A DNA stretch of 64,000 nucleotides from assembly GCA_039980135.1 (NCBI GenBank), contig JBDXCV010000007.1:62001-126000 (forward strand), in the 5' to 3' direction. Shown piece after piece: positions 8,430 to 17,940 of the stretch (position 1 is its first letter; every line of letters starts with the position of its first letter). This stretch comes from Alphaproteobacteria bacterium (lineage in GTDB: Bacteria; Pseudomonadota; Alphaproteobacteria; UBA6615). Under the pieces are notes generated by a model. That model saw only the letters and a program-made list of their open reading frames with translations. It made no database searches and was not told the origin of the DNA. The position numbers and the translations under genes are program-made.

Positions 8430-9479
8430 ATGAAATTTGGATTGTTCGGCGGCGCACAAGCCGTACCCGGTGACGTCGTTACCGAAGCCGCGCTCGGTTA
8501 TCACGAGTATGGCGATTATATCAAAACGGCCGAGAACCTGGGCTATTCGAGCGCCTGGCTCGTGGAGCATCATTTCACTGGCTTCTCGCAGCTTTCCGCG
8601 ACGCTCAACTATATCTCCTACCTGGCCGGGATCACCTCGAAAATCCGGCTGGGAAACGCGGTCGTGGTGGTGCCGTGGCACAACCCGATTCTGCTTGCGG
8701 AGCAGGTGGCGACGATCGATCAGCTGTCGAACGGTCGATATGATTTCGGCGTCGGTCGCGGGTACCGGGCGAACGAGTTCTTCGGCTTCGGGATCGATAT
8801 GGAACAGGCGGGAGACATCTTTCAGGAATCTATGGAGATCATCAAACGCGCATACACGGAGACCGGGCGATGGGACTACAAGTCGGATCGCTGGACCTTC
8901 AACCAGATCATCGTCGAGCCACCGACTGTGCAGAAACCGCATCCTCCCATATGGGTGGGGGCCGGGAGCGAGAATTCGATCCGGGCTGCGGCGCGTGACG
9001 GGAACAATCTCCTGCTCGACCAGATGTCGCCATTCGACAGGATCGGTGAACGCATCGAGTTCTACCGGGACGAGCTGGAAAAGGTCGGCAAGCCCTACGA
9101 CCCATACTCGATCGGTGTGACGCGCGGCCTGATGGTGGCGAACAACGACAACGAGCGAAACGACGCACATGTCTTGCGTGGCAAGTTTATCTCTGAAACC
9201 CAGGTGCTCGCGACCGACGAGAGATTTCAGGCGAAGGCCTATAATCCGATCAACGACTACCGCGGTGACCGCAGCGATACAGTTGCCGTGTCGGAAAACG
9301 GTGCCATCATCGGGAATACCGATGAGATGGGTGAGCGTGTGCAAAGACTCTACGATATGGGAGTGCGGAATATTCTTGTGCACGATCTCAGTGGCAATCT
9401 GGAGGCGCTTCACCAGTTTGCCGAGGAAGTCATGCCGGCGTTCCTGAGCAAGAAAGACACTGTCGCCGCCGCAGAATAG
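8430..9479 (+). CDS. luciferase-like flavin monooxygenase (LLM class), copy 1
   Basis: 349 residues. LLM-family signatures: E-H-H-F near residue 44, N-Y-I-S-Y-L-A-G-I-T-S-K-I-R-L-G, V-P-W-H-N-P, A-E-Q-V-A-T-I-D-Q-L-S-N-G-R-Y-D-F-G-V-G-R-G, and the late D-L-S-G-N. Such enzymes use reduced flavin (FMNH2 or F420-type relatives) to oxidise small organics; the substrate is unknown. I choose the ATG at 8430 rather than 8424 because GAAGG lies six bases upstream of it and because it then matches the N-terminus MKFGLFGGAQ of the adjacent paralogue. It is followed 64 bp later by that paralogue. Confidence 0.9.
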   Translation: MKFGLFGGAQAVPGDVVTEAALGYHEYGDYIKTAENLGYSSAWLVEHHFTGFSQLSATLNYISYLAGITSKIRLGNAVVVVPWHNPILLAEQVATIDQLSNGRYDFGVGRGYRANEFFGFGIDMEQAGDIFQESMEIIKRAYTETGRWDYKSDRWTFNQIIVEPPTVQKPHPPIWVGAGSENSIRAAARDGNNLLLDQMSPFDRIGERIEFYRDELEKVGKPYDPYSIGVTRGLMVANNDNERNDAHVLRGKFISETQVLATDERFQAKAYNPINDYRGDRSDTVAVSENGAIIGNTDEMGERVQRLYDMGVRNILVHDLSGNLEALHQFAEEVMPAFLSKKDTVAAAE

Positions 9480-9543
9480 GCGCGCTGGCTTTGATTAGAC
9501 GATTATACGAGCGCGATCGCGGCCGATACGAAGTGAGGAAGCA

Positions 9544-10593
9544 ATGAAATTCGGTTTGTTTGGCGGCGCCCAGGCGGTGCCCGGGGAAGTCATTACCGAG
9601 GCGGCCCTCGGTTATCACGAGTATGGCGAATACATTCAGGCGGCTGAGCGGCTCGGATACAGCAGCGCGTGGCTGGTGGAGCATCATTTCACGGGCTTTT
9701 CGCAACTCTCCGCTACACTCAACTACATTTCCTATCTCGCGGGCATCACCTCGAAGATCCGCCTCGGCAGCGCGGTCGTGGTGGTGCCCTGGCACAATCC
9801 GGTTCTGCTCGCCGAGCAGGTGGCGACCATCGACCAACTGTCCAAGGGCCGCTACGACTTCGGCGTCGGCCGCGGATACCGGGCGAACGAATATCACGGG
9901 TTCGGCCTGGAGATGGCCGATGGTCAGGACATCTTCGAGGAATCGATCAACTTCATGCGCCGCGCGTTCACCGAAACCGAGCGCTGGAGCTACAAGTCGG
10001 ACCGCTACTCGTTTAACGACATCATCGTCGAGCCGCCGGTTGTCCAGAAGCCTCATCCGCCGATGTGGGTCGGGGCGGCGAGCGAGGGTTCGATCCGGGG
10101 CGCGGCGCGAAACGGCTACAATCTGCTGCTCGCGCAGGTGCCGTCCTTCGAGACCATCGCGGAGAGCGTGAATTTTTACCGCGACGAGCTCGACAAGATG
10201 GGCGAGCCGTTCGACCCTTACCGGATCGCCGTTACGCGCGGGCTCATGGTTGCCAACAATGACGCCGAACGTGCGGAGGCACATGTCCTACGCGGCAAGT
10301 TCCTGACAGAGGTGCAGGTGCTGGCCACCGATCCGCGGTTCCAGTCGAAATCCTTCATTCCCGCGGCGCGCCACAAGAACAGGGGAGACCCGGCCGAGAC
10401 GTCCGAGGCCGGCGCGATCATCGGGAATTCCGAGGAAATGATCGAGCGGATCGAGCGGCTCTATGAAGCCGGGGTGCGCGACGTGGCGCTGCACGATCTG
10501 AGCGGCAATTTTGAAGCCCTCGCACAGTTTGCGGAAGAGGTAATGCCGCACTTCGCGGGTCGCGACGATGACGTGGTGAAGGCCGCGCAGTAA
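9544..10593 (+). CDS. luciferase-like flavin monooxygenase (LLM class), copy 2
   Basis: 349 residues, a tandem paralogue of the gene just upstream: the first 130 residues are nearly identical and the central and C-terminal parts diverge moderately. The same family blocks are present (E-H-H-F, N-Y-I-S-Y-L-A-G-I-T-S-K-I-R-L-G, D-F-G-V-G-R-G-Y-R-A-N-E). AGGAAG precedes the ATG. The two may form a heterodimer, as in bacterial luciferase LuxAB, or be isozymes with different substrates. No flavin reductase gene is adjacent. Confidence 0.9.
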   Translation: MKFGLFGGAQAVPGEVITEAALGYHEYGEYIQAAERLGYSSAWLVEHHFTGFSQLSATLNYISYLAGITSKIRLGSAVVVVPWHNPVLLAEQVATIDQLSKGRYDFGVGRGYRANEYHGFGLEMADGQDIFEESINFMRRAFTETERWSYKSDRYSFNDIIVEPPVVQKPHPPMWVGAASEGSIRGAARNGYNLLLAQVPSFETIAESVNFYRDELDKMGEPFDPYRIAVTRGLMVANNDAERAEAHVLRGKFLTEVQVLATDPRFQSKSFIPAARHKNRGDPAETSEAGAIIGNSEEMIERIERLYEAGVRDVALHDLSGNFEALAQFAEEVMPHFAGRDDDVVKAAQ

Positions 10594-10693
10594 GAACAAT
10601 CCGCCGTCGGATGCGAATATTTCTGTTACGTGCCCGGTGTGTGCGTGCCTGCTAGGCTGGCGTGCGAGACATTTGTTTAAGGGGAAAACTCCC

Positions 10694-13027
10694 GTGGAAG
10701 ATACGATTTTCGGCACCGGCCCGTACGCCGTCAGCCAACCCGTCGCCCGCACCGAGGATCCGCGTCTGCTGCGTGGGGACGGCGTCTATACCGACGACCG
10801 CAACCTGGATGGACAGGCCTATGCGGTGTTCCTTCGCGCGCCGGTGGCCCATGGCGAGATCACCGCGCTGGATGTCACTGCGGCGAAGTCCGCACCGGGG
10901 GTGCTGGCCGTTTTCACCCACGCGGATATCGAGGCGGCGGGGCTCGGCAGCTTGCCGAACAATCTTCCGGTCAAAAGCCGCAATGGCTCTCCGCTGATCA
11001 AGCCCACACGGCCGATCCTGGCGACCGGCCGCGTCCGGCATATCGGTGAGCCCATCGTCGCCGTGATCGCCGAAACCGTGGCGCAGGCGCGCGACGCTGC
11101 GGAATTGGTTGAACTCGAGATCAAGGCGCTGCCGGTCGTGACCGGGCTGGACGCGGCCGTGACCGACGGCGCGCCGCTCCTGCATGACGAAGCAGCCGGG
11201 AATGTCTGTCTCGATTTCCAGATGGGCGATGCCGAGGCGACGGCGGCGGCGTTTGAAAAGGCGGCGCATGTCACACGTTTGCATCTGGTCAACAATCGCT
11301 GTTTCGTCTCGGCGATGGAGCCCCGCGCAGCCGTGGGTGACTATGACGGTGATGCGGATCGTTATCTGCTCTACGTCTGTTCCCAGGGTGTCATGGGCAT
11401 GCGGAATATCCTCGCGAATGCCATCTTCAACTGCGCACCCGAAAAAATCCGCGTGATCACGGGCGAGGTGGGTGGCTCCTTCGGCATGAAGGCGATGCCC
11501 TATCACGAATATCCGGTGATCATGCTGGCCGCGCAGCAGCTCGGTCGCCCGGTCAAATGGACGGCGGATCGCAGCGAGAGTTGCGTGTCAGACCATCAGG
11601 GCCGCGCCAGCCAGTTCGATGCCGAACTCGCACTCGATGCCGATGGCAAGTTCCTCGCCGCCCGCGTCACCGGGCTCGCCAATATGGGCGGCTATCTGAC
11701 GGGCACGGGCCCGCTCGCCCAGTCCGTCAACGTCGGCAAGAACCTGCCTTGCATGTACGCCACGGCGGCAATCGACGTGAACATGAAATGCGTGTTCACG
11801 AACACGGTCTATGTGGGTGCATATCGCGGCGCGGGGCGCCCCGAGGGCAATTTCATCATGGAACGCCTTGTGGATACGGCCGCCCGGGAGATGGGCATCG
11901 ACCGGATTAAATTGCGCCGGCGCAATCTCGTGCCGCCTTCGGCCATGCCTTTCACGGCGGCGAGCGGCCAGGTTTATGACAGCGGTGACTTCGAACCGAT
12001 GCTCGACAAGGCGTTGGCCGCGTCCGATTGGGCCGGGTTCGCCGCCCGGAAGGCGGAGTCCGAATCGCGTGGTTTGAAACGTGGTCTCGGCGTCTGCTCC
12101 TATCTGGAAGTCACGGCACCGCCCGGCAAGGAGAATGGCGGTATTCGGTTTGGCGACGATCGCCGGGTCACGATGGTGTCGGGCACACTGGATTATGGCC
12201 AGGGGCATCGCGCCACCTTTGGTCAGATCGTCAGCGCACGGCTGGGCATTCCATTCGAGGCGTTCGACCTGCTACAGGGCGATTCTGACGAATTGCTGGT
12301 CGGCGGCGGCACCGGCGGATCACGGTCTGTCATCGCGGCGGGTGGCGCCTTCTATGAAGCCGCTGCGGCGGTCATCGAAAAGGGCAAGACGGTCGCCGGC
12401 CATGTGCTCGAAGCGGCGATCGAGGATATTGAGTTTGTGGACGGCGCGTTTCGCATTTCGGGCACGGACCGCACGATCGGTCTTCTGGATCTCGCGGCCC
12501 GGACCCGTGAACTGGGGGGCGTGGACGGGCTGCCGGAAAGTCTCGACGTCGATCTGATCCATGACACCGCGCCGTCCTCGTTCCCGAACGGCGTGCATGT
12601 TGCGGAGATCGAGGTCGATCCCCAGACCGGCGAAACCGAAGTTGTGAAGTACACGGTCGTCGATGACTTCGGCAACGTCATCAACCCTTTGCTGGCGGCC
12701 GGGCAGGTGCATGGCGGCGTGGTGCAGGGGATTGGACAGGCGTTGATGGAAGATGTCGTCTACGACGGCGACGGTCAGCTCATCACTGGCTCGTATATGG
12801 ACTACGCGTTGCCGCGCGCCGACCAGGTGCCGGACATCGTCTTCGATGAGCACCCGGTCCCGGCGAAAACCAACGTGCTGGGCGCCAAGGGTGCGGGTGA
12901 GGCTGGCGTCAGCGGCGCGCTACCGGCGGTGATGAACGCTTTGGCAGATGCCCTGGCCGAGTATGGAGTCGACAATATCGACATGCCGGCAACCCCTGAG
13001 AAGGTCTGGCGCGCCATTCATGGATAG
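10694..13027 (+). CDS. xanthine dehydrogenase family, molybdenum cofactor-binding large subunit (form-II CoxL-like)
   Basis: 777 residues from a GTG start at 10694 with AAGGGGA seven bases upstream. Begins with the a/b hammerhead domain (R-T-E-D-P-R-L-L-R-G-D-G-V-Y-T-D-D), followed by the Mo-pterin-binding domain. The active-site loop A-Y-R-G-A-G-R (376-382) is the form-II signature rather than the A-Y-x-C-S-F-R of true CO dehydrogenases, and the catalytic Glu is E736 in G-A-G-E-A-G. It would hydroxylate an aldehyde or heterocycle. No FAD (CoxM) or Fe-S (CoxS) subunit gene is adjacent, which is unusual. The next gene starts immediately after its stop. Confidence 0.9.
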   Translation: MEDTIFGTGPYAVSQPVARTEDPRLLRGDGVYTDDRNLDGQAYAVFLRAPVAHGEITALDVTAAKSAPGVLAVFTHADIEAAGLGSLPNNLPVKSRNGSPLIKPTRPILATGRVRHIGEPIVAVIAETVAQARDAAELVELEIKALPVVTGLDAAVTDGAPLLHDEAAGNVCLDFQMGDAEATAAAFEKAAHVTRLHLVNNRCFVSAMEPRAAVGDYDGDADRYLLYVCSQGVMGMRNILANAIFNCAPEKIRVITGEVGGSFGMKAMPYHEYPVIMLAAQQLGRPVKWTADRSESCVSDHQGRASQFDAELALDADGKFLAARVTGLANMGGYLTGTGPLAQSVNVGKNLPCMYATAAIDVNMKCVFTNTVYVGAYRGAGRPEGNFIMERLVDTAAREMGIDRIKLRRRNLVPPSAMPFTAASGQVYDSGDFEPMLDKALAASDWAGFAARKAESESRGLKRGLGVCSYLEVTAPPGKENGGIRFGDDRRVTMVSGTLDYGQGHRATFGQIVSARLGIPFEAFDLLQGDSDELLVGGGTGGSRSVIAAGGAFYEAAAAVIEKGKTVAGHVLEAAIEDIEFVDGAFRISGTDRTIGLLDLAARTRELGGVDGLPESLDVDLIHDTAPSSFPNGVHVAEIEVDPQTGETEVVKYTVVDDFGNVINPLLAAGQVHGGVVQGIGQALMEDVVYDGDGQLITGSYMDYALPRADQVPDIVFDEHPVPAKTNVLGAKGAGEAGVSGALPAVMNALADALAEYGVDNIDMPATPEKVWRAIHG

Positions 13028-13987
13028 ATGCGGTCCGGCGGCATGACGCTGGCATCCCTCAACGAACGGATCGTGGCCATACCCGCCACAGTCCGCGGTC
13101 TCCTGTTGGTTGTGCTGGCGAGCGCGTTCTTCGCCAGCATGCACAACACGATCCGGTTCATGACCCAGACATCGGATATTCACCCCTTCGAGATGGCCTT
13201 CTTTCGGGTCGCCTTCGGGTTGATCGTGTTCATCCCGTTCTTTGTCAGGTCCGGGGTCGGCATTCTGCGGACCGAGAAACTGAGCTGGCATGTCGGGCGC
13301 GCGTTCATCAACGCGACCTCGATGCTGTCCTGGTTCATGGCGCTGAAGTTGATGCCGGTTGCCGACGCGACCGCCGTCAGCCTGATCGGCCCTGTTTTCG
13401 TGGCTATTCTGGCGATGATTTTCCTGGGTGAGCATGTCGGCCGCATGCGCTGGTTGGGTATTTCCCTGGCGATCATCGGCGGGTTGATCGTCGTTCGGCC
13501 CGGTTTCACCGAAATCAGTTCCGGGGTCTGGCTGGTCCTATTCTCCGCCGTCGCGGTTTCCAACTCCAAGCTGATTGCCAAGATCCTGACCCGCCATGAT
13601 GGCCCGACCACGATCGTCGCCTATATGACGATCCTGATGATCCCGATCACCTTCGTGCCGGCTTTTTTCGTCTGGGAGACGCCAACCGTGGATCAACTCG
13701 GTTTCATGGCGCTGATCGGGGTCTTCGGGACCCTCGGGCATCTCTTGTTTGTCCAGGCCTATAAGCTGGCGGATATGAGCCTGGTCGAGCCCGCCATGTT
13801 CACCCGCATGATCTGGGCGGCGTTGATCAGCCTAGTCCTGTTTTCTGAGTTTCCCACACCGTGGACCTGGGCCGGTGCGGGGGTGATTGTCGTCGGCACG
13901 ACATTGCTGGCGCGCAGGGAGGCGCGGCGCGAACCTCGCCGGGCTGATCCGAATGCGTCTACGGTCGATCCCAGTCCCGGCGACTGA
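13028..13987 (+). CDS. EamA/DMT-family permease
   Basis: 319 residues with about ten hydrophobic segments in two EamA repeats (roughly 20-150 and 165-300), for example S-A-F-F-A-S-M-H-N-T-I-R-F and A-D-A-T-A-V-S-L-I-G-P-V-F-V-A-I-L-A. Inner-membrane drug/metabolite transporter, probably an exporter. The ATG at 13028 abuts the preceding stop codon; an in-frame ATG at 13043 is an alternative. The C-terminal tail is Arg/Pro-rich. Substrate unknown. Confidence 0.9.
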   Translation: MRSGGMTLASLNERIVAIPATVRGLLLVVLASAFFASMHNTIRFMTQTSDIHPFEMAFFRVAFGLIVFIPFFVRSGVGILRTEKLSWHVGRAFINATSMLSWFMALKLMPVADATAVSLIGPVFVAILAMIFLGEHVGRMRWLGISLAIIGGLIVVRPGFTEISSGVWLVLFSAVAVSNSKLIAKILTRHDGPTTIVAYMTILMIPITFVPAFFVWETPTVDQLGFMALIGVFGTLGHLLFVQAYKLADMSLVEPAMFTRMIWAALISLVLFSEFPTPWTWAGAGVIVVGTTLLARREARREPRRADPNASTVDPSPGD

Positions 13988-14073
13988 TGGCTGGATTGAC
14001 GGTGATTGATTGGGCGTGTGGAAAAATCCCTGTAAGGTGCGCCGGTTCGCGGACGGTTTGAGAAGGTCACGCA

Positions 14074-14706
14074 ATGCGTAAGTTGAACAAAGGCTTGTTG
14101 GGTGCAACGCTGTTACTGGGCGCGTGTGTCGCCATGCCCGGCCCACATCAGGCATTGGCCCAGCGCCAATCCCAACCGGGATTCGACGTTCCGATATGTG
14201 AGGGCGAAATTTCGACATTCGTGCTCGGCGATGTGCCGACCGGTCCGCAATACTGGGTCGATATCTTCGACAAGACGGACGAAGCCTTGAAGTTCCGCGA
14301 AATTTTCCTGGCAACGGTTCGGAGTTCGGGCCGCGGCACCGGCAAGGACGGCCAACTGGTCTTCACGTTTGAATCCCAGTCGAATTTTCTGGGGTTGGTG
14401 CCACGATCGAGCGCCAGCCGGTTCACCAGCGACAGCAGAGGGACCAAGGATTCCGGGTCGGAAGTCGGTGTCTCCGATCTCCGCGACACGATACGCAGGG
14501 ACGAGACGGGCCGCGGGGCCCGCGCCGCTGCCGGACAGGTCATCGACGCCAAGGTGGAACTACGTGACCGGGCGACGGGACGGGTGGCCTGGCTTGCGAC
14601 GGTCAGTTGCCGGCCACTCACCAGTGATCGGACACTCCTGATGGAGTTTGTGTCGAGGGTGATCGTGGATAATTTGGCGCGCGAGGGTGGCAAAACATCC
14701 TTCTGA
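14074..14706 (+). CDS. exported protein of unknown function, possible lipoprotein
   Basis: 210 residues. The N-terminus has positive residues (M-R-K-L-N-K), a hydrophobic core and the lipobox-like L-G-A-C with Cys18; a signal-peptidase-I site A-L-A|Q near residue 29 is an alternative. The mature part has no recognisable catalytic motif; it contains strands such as V-D-A/I-D-A-K-V-E-L-R-D-R-A-T-G-R-V-A-W-L-A-T-V-S-C seen in envelope proteins that measure or display surface antigens. GAGAAGG precedes the ATG. Function unknown. Confidence 0.7.
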   Translation: MRKLNKGLLGATLLLGACVAMPGPHQALAQRQSQPGFDVPICEGEISTFVLGDVPTGPQYWVDIFDKTDEALKFREIFLATVRSSGRGTGKDGQLVFTFESQSNFLGLVPRSSASRFTSDSRGTKDSGSEVGVSDLRDTIRRDETGRGARAAAGQVIDAKVELRDRATGRVAWLATVSCRPLTSDRTLLMEFVSRVIVDNLAREGGKTSF

Positions 14707-14749
14707 GCGACCGATAATCAATAATTCAAGAAATTCGGAGAGAAGAAAA

Positions 14750-15889
14750 ATGGCAGATAAAAAGCAACTCGGTCTGGCGATCGTGGGCTGTGGCGTCGTC
14801 GGACGCATGCGTGCGGAACTGGCAAGGGATTTTCCGGGCATTGGCTGGATCGGTCTGAGCGACGTCAACGAGAAGGTTATGGACCAGTTGGGGAAGGATA
14901 TCGACGCGGATTTCACCACCAATGATTTCCGTGAGCTGATCAAGCGTCCCGAGGTCGATGCGGTGATTGTCGCGACCTCGACCTGGGCCCATGTGGAGCC
15001 TACCCTCGCGGCGGTTGAGCAGGGCCATATGCTGTTCATCGAGAAGCCGCTGGCGACCGACGCGCGTGAATCCGCGCAGATTCTCGCCGCGATCGAGGCG
15101 GCGGGTGTGGATGCGGTCGTCGGCTACACCCAGCGTTTCCGTCGCCGCTTTCTTGCGGTCAAAGAACGGATCGAAAGCGGTCAAATCGGCGAATTCACGG
15201 CCGCCGTTGTGCGCGCCTTCATGAACCGGATGGCGCCGACCGGCGAGACTCGCCTGACCCAGGACCGGCGCTTTCTGTCGCCGATGGTCGTGTCGGGCAC
15301 CCATAGCCTCGATATGGCGTTCTGGCTGATGGGCGATGCCGGCAATCCGGTCTCGGTCTATGCGAAATCGACCGACAAGATATTGCACGACGAACTCGGC
15401 ATCAAGGATGCGACATTCGGAGTGTTCCAGATGGCGGACGGGTCGATGTTCTCCATGAACATCTGCTGGGCGCTGCCGAAGGTCTGGCCTGGCGCCGTGT
15501 ACGGCCTCGAGATCGGCATCGTCGGCACCGAGGGCATCCTCGATATTGAGGATACCCATCGCGATGTCGTCTTCGCCTCCGATCATCATGCACAGGGTCC
15601 GGCCTATCAACCCGACGGCCTGACCATCGAGGCGCAACGCAGCGTGGAATTCATGACCAGTTTCCCGCCTGGTGATACCCATGGCGGCGAGTTGTGGGGA
15701 CCCATGCGCGAGGAAACAAACACCTGGTTCCAGCGCATCTACAACAAGAAGAACACGCCCCATGCCACGGCGGCCGAGGGTCATCGCAATCTGATGCTGA
15801 CCATGGCGATGGATCTGTCAGCCAAGACCGGCAAGGAAATCAAGCTCCCGATTTCGCCGGAAGATTTGATGGAAGGCCTTGAGGCATAG
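14750..15889 (+). CDS. Gfo/Idh/MocA family oxidoreductase
   Basis: 379 residues starting MADKKQLGLAIVG, with GGAGAGAAG upstream; the frame upstream of 14750 overlaps the previous gene. N-terminal Rossmann motif G-C-G-V-V-G-R-M, the dinucleotide-binding/catalytic E-K-P-L-A-T motif (Lys), and a C-terminal alpha/beta domain with G-T-H-S-L-D-M-A-F-W. Typical NAD(P)-dependent sugar or cyclitol dehydrogenase, cytoplasmic, substrate unknown. The hydratase gene follows 28 bp downstream and may be co-transcribed. Confidence 0.9.
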   Translation: MADKKQLGLAIVGCGVVGRMRAELARDFPGIGWIGLSDVNEKVMDQLGKDIDADFTTNDFRELIKRPEVDAVIVATSTWAHVEPTLAAVEQGHMLFIEKPLATDARESAQILAAIEAAGVDAVVGYTQRFRRRFLAVKERIESGQIGEFTAAVVRAFMNRMAPTGETRLTQDRRFLSPMVVSGTHSLDMAFWLMGDAGNPVSVYAKSTDKILHDELGIKDATFGVFQMADGSMFSMNICWALPKVWPGAVYGLEIGIVGTEGILDIEDTHRDVVFASDHHAQGPAYQPDGLTIEAQRSVEFMTSFPPGDTHGGELWGPMREETNTWFQRIYNKKNTPHATAAEGHRNLMLTMAMDLSAKTGKEIKLPISPEDLMEGLEA

Positions 15890-15917
15890 GCCGGCCCTGC
15901 GTGGCGGGAGCTTGTAG

Positions 15918-16772
15918 ATGAGTGAAGACCTGCAAGATTGGGTCGGTCGCACTGAGACGCGACAGGACATGATCGGTGTCGAACGCTGCGTGGCGATGCA
16001 GGCCATGCTCGACGATGGCGATACAGCGCTCGCGGGTGGCGATGCGCTACCACCACTCTGGCACTGGCTCTACTTCTGGGACATCGCACCGCGTTCGGGG
16101 CTGGGCCGTGACGGTCACCCGGCGCTCTCGGGCGATTTCCTGCCGCCGGTCGGCCCCGCCCGGCGCATGTGGGCCGGCAGCCGGGTCTCGTTTCCGGGAG
16201 ACTTGCGGCTGGGTGAGCCGGCGACCCGGGTCTCGACTATCGACAGCATCACCGAGAAAACCGGGCGCTCGGGCCGACTGGTCTTCGTGACGGTTTGCCA
16301 CGAGATTTCGGGCGGCGAGGGCCTCGCCATCGTCGATGAACACGACATCGTCTACCGCGAGGACACCGGCGAGCCTGGCGCGACTGCCCGGCCCGGCGAG
16401 CCCGCGCCGGACGACGCGGAATGGACCGAACGGGTCGATCCGAATCCGACGTTGCTGTTTCGCTATTCGGGGCTGACCTTCAACGGCCACCGCATTCACT
16501 ACGACCGGGACTATGCCCGCGACGTCGAGGGTTATGACGGCCTGGTGGTCCACGGCCCGCTGCTGGCGACACTCATGGTCGGCCTGGCGGATCGTTCATG
16601 GCCCGAACGGCGGATCACCGGCTTCGAGTTTCGCGGGCACCGACCGGTGTTCGACATCGAGACCTTCACCGTGTGCGGCCGGTCCGCCGAAGGTGTCGAG
16701 GACACGATGGATGTCTGGGTCGCCAACGGCGACGGGCATCTGGCGATGAAGGGTCGAACCACGTTCGGTTAG
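15918..16772 (+). CDS. MaoC-like / FAS1-type dehydratase, mesaconyl-C4-CoA hydratase-like
   Basis: 284 residues. N-terminal FAS1-type dehydratase half (L-P-P-L-W-H-W-L-Y-F-W-D, D-G-H-P, F-L-P-P-V-G-P-A-R-R-M-W-A-G-S) and C-terminal hotdog half (L-L-F-R-Y-S-G-L-T-F-N-G-H-R-I-H-Y-D-R-D-Y-A with the catalytic D/H pair, then G-L-V-V-H-G-P-L). This architecture and length match HTD2-like hydroxyacyl dehydratases and mesaconyl-C4-CoA (3-methylfumaryl-CoA) hydratase, which forms citramalyl-CoA. The Mct-like gene at 56396 and Mcd-like gene at 54629 would supply its substrate. Assignment to that substrate is inference. Confidence 0.78.
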   Translation: MSEDLQDWVGRTETRQDMIGVERCVAMQAMLDDGDTALAGGDALPPLWHWLYFWDIAPRSGLGRDGHPALSGDFLPPVGPARRMWAGSRVSFPGDLRLGEPATRVSTIDSITEKTGRSGRLVFVTVCHEISGGEGLAIVDEHDIVYREDTGEPGATARPGEPAPDDAEWTERVDPNPTLLFRYSGLTFNGHRIHYDRDYARDVEGYDGLVVHGPLLATLMVGLADRSWPERRITGFEFRGHRPVFDIETFTVCGRSAEGVEDTMDVWVANGDGHLAMKGRTTFG

Positions 16773-16799
16773 ATTCTCAGGCATTTCAAAGCCTTCTTT

Positions 16800-16890
16800 C
16801 GTCATGCCCGCGCAGGCGGGCATCCATAGACACCTGTGTAAGCCGGGATGGTTTCATGGTTATGGGTTCCCGCCTTCGCGGGAACGACGA
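16800..16890. repeat. paired extragenic palindrome (REP/MITE-like)
   Basis: Two palindromes in opposite orientation: ATGCCCGC..GCGGGCAT at 16804-16823 and TTCCCGC-CTTC-GCGGGAA at 16867-16884, with outer ends GTCAT and ACGAC roughly complementary. It lies between the convergent hydratase and reductase genes and may serve as a bidirectional terminator. Similar paired elements recur at 35.6-38.7 kb and 56.3 kb. Confidence 0.75.
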
Positions 16891-16907
16891 GTGAGGGTGT
16901 TCGGTGA

Positions 16908-17936
16908 CTAAATCGCGACCAACTCGCGGATCAGATCCATGTTCGACGGGTCGGGTGCGATCTCACCGGCGTGAATCCGCCGCGTCACCTCGACAATCGC
17001 ATGACTGGCGGGTGCGGCTTGTCCCGCTGCTGCAAGCGTCTCCGCGACCAGGCCATTGATGGCGTCCGTCTCGCTCATCCGGCCTTTCGCATGGTCCTGC
17101 AACACGGTCGTCGGGGTATCCGGCAGGGTGAAGGTCTCGAGCTTTTCAATCAGCAGTTCGAGAACGTGGTTCGAGTTCTCGATCTCGGACTGATCGAGAC
17201 CCACAATGGGCACCGGCTTGTGGCCGCGCACGGCACCGGCGGCGAGCGCCTCGGCACCGGCCTTGAGCATTAGGCCGCGCATACCCGGAATCTCGTAGGA
17301 TTCGTTCAATCCCATGCCCAGCAACCCGGCGGTGGCGAGCGTCATCGCGTTCATCACCAGCTTCATCCATTTTGCCGACTGGATGTCAGGCACGACCTCG
17401 ACCACACCCACGTGGCGGAGCAATTCCGCGACCTCTTCCTCGCGGCGGTCCGTCGACGGATCGATGCTGCCGAGCGCGAACCATGATCCCGCATCCGGCG
17501 GCGAGCGCCGGATCACGACACCCGGGCCTTCGAGTTCGCCCGCCAACTCGATGACGCAGGGCAGGGTGCGTTCAGCGCCGACCACGTCGGCAATGGTCTC
17601 GGCGGTCATCCCGTTCTGGACGCCGATCAGCAGGCCGTCGTCGGCCATATGGGGTTTGATTAGTTCGGCCGCCCAGCGGGTGTCGTAGGCCTTGAACAGC
17701 ATCAGCACCACGTCGAACGGTTCAGTGAAGGTTGCGATGTCGCACAGATGATAGGCGTCGACGTCGGCATGAACGGTCTCGTCGGGCATTTTGACAGTCA
17801 CGCCGCCCGCGCGCATGGCCTCCACATGGGCCGGCCATTGGTCGATCAGCTTCACGTCGAGCCCGGCGCGGGTCAGGTCCGCGCCGATGGCGCTGCCGTT
17901 GGCGCCCGAACCCAGAATGGCGATGCGTTGGGTCAT
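16908..17936 (-). CDS. ketopantoate reductase (ApbA/PanE) family protein
   Basis: 342 residues starting MTQRIAILGSGANG. N-terminal Rossmann fold G-S-G-A-N-G; the catalytic lysine lies in S-A-K-W-M-K-L-V-M-N-A; the substrate-binding E is in R-M-S-E-T-D-A-I-N-G. PanE reduces 2-dehydropantoate to pantoate with NADPH, but many paralogues act on other 2-oxo acids, and the usual second Asn after the K-x-x-x-N helix is not clear here. It starts 4 bp after the stop of the YCII gene, so it is the third gene of the GST-YCII operon. Confidence 0.82.
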   Translation of the reverse strand: MTQRIAILGSGANGSAIGADLTRAGLDVKLIDQWPAHVEAMRAGGVTVKMPDETVHADVDAYHLCDIATFTEPFDVVLMLFKAYDTRWAAELIKPHMADDGLLIGVQNGMTAETIADVVGAERTLPCVIELAGELEGPGVVIRRSPPDAGSWFALGSIDPSTDRREEEVAELLRHVGVVEVVPDIQSAKWMKLVMNAMTLATAGLLGMGLNESYEIPGMRGLMLKAGAEALAAGAVRGHKPVPIVGLDQSEIENSNHVLELLIEKLETFTLPDTPTTVLQDHAKGRMSETDAINGLVAETLAAAGQAAPASHAIVEVTRRIHAGEIAPDPSNMDLIRELVAI

Positions 17937-17940
17937 CTGC

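Noticed and set aside
14726-15784. 352-codon antisense frame opposite the Gfo/Idh gene at 14750
   Set aside because: Same reason: it shadows a well-supported gene and lacks a ribosome-binding site.
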